Origin: JANQJA01 sp965267485 | GTDB taxonomy: Bacteria; Pseudomonadota; Gammaproteobacteria; Pseudomonadales; Azotimanducaceae | Reading direction: 5' to 3' | Assembly: GCA_965267485.1 (NCBI GenBank) | Contig: OZ254080.1 | Coordinates: 372,001 to 436,000, forward strand | DNA: 64,000 nt | Shown here: positions 62,401 through 64,000 of the stretch, in pieces | How positions within the stretch are numbered: position 1 is the first letter of the stretch | How the letters are laid out: each line of letters opens with the position of its first letter | Position numbers and translations under genes: made by a program | Notes under the pieces: model-generated | The model's database searches: none | Seen by the model: the letters and a program-made list of their open reading frames with translations, nothing else | What the model was told of the DNA's origin: nothing

Positions 62401-62521
62401 TGTCCGGGTAGGCGTCAACCGGCAGGGTGCGATAGGCGAAGTAACCGCCTATAAATATCGCCAGAGAGACCACGACCACTAACAGTCTGTTCTCCAGCGC
62501 AAAACGAATAAGGTTTTGCAT
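59420..62521 (-). CDS. czcA: Heavy-metal RND efflux pump CzcA/CusA-like, operon 2
   Basis: A 1033-residue HME-RND antiporter with all twelve helices. The proton-relay helix reads Gly-Met-Met-Val-Asp-Gly-Ala-Val-Val-Val-Val-Glu-Asn. The second half has Phe-Gly-Ile-Ala-Leu-Glu-Asn-Gly-Leu-Val-Leu-Val-Ser-Tyr-Leu-Asn-Glu-Leu, the classical CzcA form. It is diverged from the pump of operon 1, so a different metal preference is likely. It is transcribed on the minus strand after the adaptor gene (15-bp gap) and before the PII-like gene. Confidence 0.94.
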   Translation of the reverse strand: MQNLIRFALENRLLVVVVSLAIFIGGYFAYRTLPVDAYPDISPALVQVFVETEGLAPEEVEKYVTYPIESAMNGLPQLDHVRSISNFGLSVVNIYFEDGTDIYFARQLVGERLQVAREAIPEGFGEPVMGPITTGLGQILFYVLEDTSGEYSNTELREIQDWIVKFNLQTVKGVTEVLSIGGEVKQFQVRIDPDALIRYDVSLPDIKERIEANNANAGAQFIVKNDEEYIVRSVGLATDLEALRNIVVKAIDGTPVYLHQLGELGIGGEIRRGLTTKDGEGEVVVGMVLKLIGSNTSQVIGAVKQELATINANLPEGVEVQPYYDQATLVKAAVSTVINALLQGIILVALVLLAFMGGLRPSLVVALSIPFSVGFTFLAMNFFDISANLMSLGGIAIAIGMMVDGAVVVVENIDRMLRESSPDESRLHLVARACQSVARPILFAISIIIIVFLPLFTLQGVEGATFRPLAYTVAVAMLGSLFFALIVAPVASSLLMKRPRTDPDKPRRDIVSLLLKGYQPLVQAIVARRWIAVTLAAVVLLIGVAIAPRLGSEFVPRFNEGDLLIRATMAPSISLEKAETTIGVFERQLMAAFPEVTQVVSRIGRGEVGAHADPVNNAEIFVALKPQDQWQSAETLDGLYAAMSEKFADFPGAQFNFTQPIAAAVDELLTGTKAELAAKLFGDDLDVLVEKAQAIEQVMRTVQGAQDVQRDQIGGTPQLRISLNREAIARYGLNVSDVQRTLSVAVGGSEAGQVFEGIRRFDIYVRLEESARNRADVIGQLIIDNATGQRIPLEELAAIEEVVGPRQITRENNQRFITIQTNVRDRDIGSFVAEADAAIAKQVDLPPGYFLKWGGQFELQQQANKRLMIVVPITLALVFLMLFVNFRSLRNALLIMLNIPLALVGGIVALWLSGQSLSVPASVGFIALFGIALENGLVLVSYLNELVKDGVSIAEASVRAACARLRPVIMTAVTTALGLFPLLFATGTGSEVQRPLATVVVGGLVTATILTLLVIPALYHWFADKPADMSESH

Positions 62522-62536
62522 ACGGTTCTCCTGCGA

Positions 62537-63493
62537 TCAGTGGTTGTGGCCGGATTCGAATTCGCTTTTCTGCAGCTGCGCCTTGAGCACGAATCCACCT
62601 TTGGCCACATAGCGTTCACCCGCGTCGAGGCCCGCCAATATCTCCACCGACTCGCTGTCCCCACGACCGAGCTTGGCCGGACGAGGTTCCCAGCTGCCGT
62701 TATGCTGAACGAATACTGTAGGTTGGCCCTCCAGGTCGATAACGGCGGTTCTGGGTGCCACCACCTCTGCTGGAATTTCGGCCAGGGTAATCTGACCCTC
62801 AATGAACATGCCTGGTTTCCAATCATCGTCAGGATTCGCCAGGAAGACCCGCGCCAGCCCCGTGCGGGTGGCCTCGTCTACCAGCGGCGCCACATAGTCC
62901 AGGCTGGTCTCCACGGGTGCGGGGCCATGGCTGGTGGAGACTCGCACCGGCTGCCCTGTTTTCACCAGCGGTACCTGCCTGGGGTAGAGAGCGATATCCA
63001 CCCACAGGGTGGACAGGTTCGCGACGACAAAAGCGGTATCGTTGGGCGTCAGGTGTTCTCCCAGGGTAACGTGGCGTTTGATAACCACTCCGTCGATCAG
63101 GGATTTCAGCTGAAAGCGGGACAGGGTCTCGGAGCTCTCGGCCACGGCGAGCACATCGCCGGCCTTGACGCGGTCACCGGTTCTTGCCCGAACCTCGACG
63201 ATCTTGGCCTGAAAGCGGGGTGTGATATGAGCCACCGCCTCCTCGTTGAGTTTCACCTCGCCGGGCAGCGAGACCTGTTGGCGAATCATACCGGCTTCAG
63301 CGGTGGCGATTTCACCGCCAAAATCGCGCAGAAGCTCGGCGTTAAAGATCAGCTCGGGCTCTTCGTCCTCATGCCCTTCATGACCGGCTTCTTCGGTGTG
63401 AGCGGCTTGATCTGATGGGGCGGCGACTGTGCTTTGAAATGCCACGGCGGCTAGCAGCAGGCTGCCCATTAAATAGGTCAGTAACTTGTTCAT
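62537..63493 (-). CDS. czcB: CzcB-type periplasmic adaptor, operon 2
   Basis: A 318-residue membrane-fusion protein. The signal peptide is Leu-Met-Gly-Ser-Leu-Leu-Leu-Ala-Ala-Val-Ala-Phe. A His/Glu-rich linker follows (His-Thr-Glu-Glu-Ala-Gly-His-Glu-Gly-His-Glu-Asp-Glu-Glu), a likely metal-binding patch. Then come Leu-Pro-Gly-Glu-Val-Lys-Leu-Asn and Gly-Asp-Arg-Val-Lys-Ala-Gly-Asp-Val-Leu-Ala-Val. The protein ends with His-Asn-His. Its start overlaps the stop of the upstream outer-membrane-factor gene by 4 bp. Confidence 0.92.
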   Translation of the reverse strand: MNKLLTYLMGSLLLAAVAFQSTVAAPSDQAAHTEEAGHEGHEDEEPELIFNAELLRDFGGEIATAEAGMIRQQVSLPGEVKLNEEAVAHITPRFQAKIVEVRARTGDRVKAGDVLAVAESSETLSRFQLKSLIDGVVIKRHVTLGEHLTPNDTAFVVANLSTLWVDIALYPRQVPLVKTGQPVRVSTSHGPAPVETSLDYVAPLVDEATRTGLARVFLANPDDDWKPGMFIEGQITLAEIPAEVVAPRTAVIDLEGQPTVFVQHNGSWEPRPAKLGRGDSESVEILAGLDAGERYVAKGGFVLKAQLQKSEFESGHNH

Positions 63494-64000
63494 TGTGTTT
63501 CATCCTGTGGCGAAAGAGACCCTTCATCATCGATGCGGCCCAGTGTGGGTAGGCGCAGATCGGACCGGAAATCATTGATTGCTTCAGTGGGGTAGAGTGA
63601 CTGGCGTTCCCCCGTCAGCGGCTGGCCGGTTAAGGTCTCCAGGGTGATAAGGGTTTGATGAAAATCGGTGGCGGCGGCAACGGCCTCGGTTTCGAAGGAC
63701 AGCAGCTGACGTCGGGCTTCCACCAGTTCCAGATAGGAAAAACGGGCGTCGCCGTAGCCTTCCTGAATCAGCGCCAGTGCCTGTTGCGCCTCGGGCAGTA
63801 TCTGCTCACGCAAAAGGGCAACCCGCTCGCGGGCCTGGTTTAGTCGGGCGAAGGCATTGCGCAGTTCCATGAAAACCTTTACCCGGGTCGCCTTCTCTTC
63901 GAGATCCAGTTTTGTCAGGTTCTCCCGCGCGGCCCTGATGTTGCCCTGGTTGAGGTTAGAGACGCCAAGGGGCATGGAAAATGAAAAAACCAAACCCGTA
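63490..64000 (-). CDS. czcC: TolC/CzcC-type outer-membrane efflux protein, operon 2 (partial, runs off the window)
   Basis: The frame is open to the window's right edge, so only the last ~169 residues are visible. They show the second half of an outer-membrane factor. The strand Phe-Ser-Phe-Ser-Met-Pro-Leu-Gly-Val-Ser-Asn-Leu-Asn-Gln-Gly-Asn-Ile is followed by a long helix (Ala-Phe-Ala-Arg-Leu-Asn-Gln-Ala-Arg-Glu-Arg). Gly-Tyr-Gly-Asp-Ala-Arg-Phe-Ser-Tyr-Leu-Glu-Leu-Val-Glu-Ala-Arg-Arg-Gln follows. It completes a CBA tripartite pump with the next two genes. Confidence 0.87.
   Translation of the reverse strand, partial: TGLVFSFSMPLGVSNLNQGNIRAARENLTKLDLEEKATRVKVFMELRNAFARLNQARERVALLREQILPEAQQALALIQEGYGDARFSYLELVEARRQLLSFETEAVAAATDFHQTLITLETLTGQPLTGERQSLYPTEAINDFRSDLRLPTLGRIDDEGSLSPQDETQ

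Overview
The window looks like a chromosomal segment of a gammaproteobacterium. The support is a set of housekeeping-type genes with gammaproteobacterial character (yceH, recQ, pilU), high GC in most of the sequence, and heavy-metal efflux loci typical of environmental Proteobacteria. I cannot name a genus. The segment is strongly shaped by IS91-family elements. It carries many gene fragments, chimeric junctions and scars, so it should be read as accessory or genome-plastic DNA.

Region 1 (1-17844): the 3' part of a serine-hydrolase-like gene is followed by an MFS transporter gene broken by an IS91-family element (type A). A unit of exactly 7268 bp starts at 856. It consists of the MFS 3' part, the IS91 element and a 4.8-kb internal fragment of a giant FG-GAP/TSP3/RCC1/PQQ-repeat surface-type protein. 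It is present in two full copies and one partial copy (856-8123, 8124-15391, 15392-17844). I see no differences between copies. This is either a genuine IS-driven tandem amplification or an assembly artefact.

Region 2 (17845-27984): a WD40 gene decapitated by the IS, a membrane protein, yceH, a copper amine oxidase/amidase operon, recQ, a frameshifted SpoIIAA/STAS-like gene, an LLM-class oxidoreductase, and a scar. In the scar, an FAD-dependent oxidoreductase fragment, an IS66 remnant and a tyrosine-recombinase fragment are joined end to end.

Region 3 (28000-39845): two direct copies of a second IS91-family element (type B; the second copy lacks its 5' end) lie 10,096 bp apart. They bracket an unusual single-chain acyl-CoA carboxylase (CT-alpha, CT-beta, biotin carboxylase, BCCP), a TauE/SafE permease, an inverted-repeat-bounded 159-bp tandem repeat, a LysR regulator and pilU. 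The layout is that of a second potentially amplifiable unit.

Region 4 (39846-64000): a heavy-metal and redox-stress island. It holds a frameshifted and an intact copy of an HMA-CDF-like cation transporter, a CadR/PbrR-type MerR regulator with a recognisable MerR-type promoter, and a DUF411 protein. It also holds an MBL-fold hydrolase, a 1-Cys peroxiredoxin and a split DsbD-like system. Two Czc/Cus-type CBA efflux operons each have a PII-like gene next to czcA. A TonB-dependent receptor with a Fur-like 7-1-7 box and a CzcD-type CDF exporter complete the set. Fragments of an RND pump, a PII-like gene, a P-type ATPase-like tail and a dsbD-like gene show repeated duplication and loss of metal-resistance genes here.
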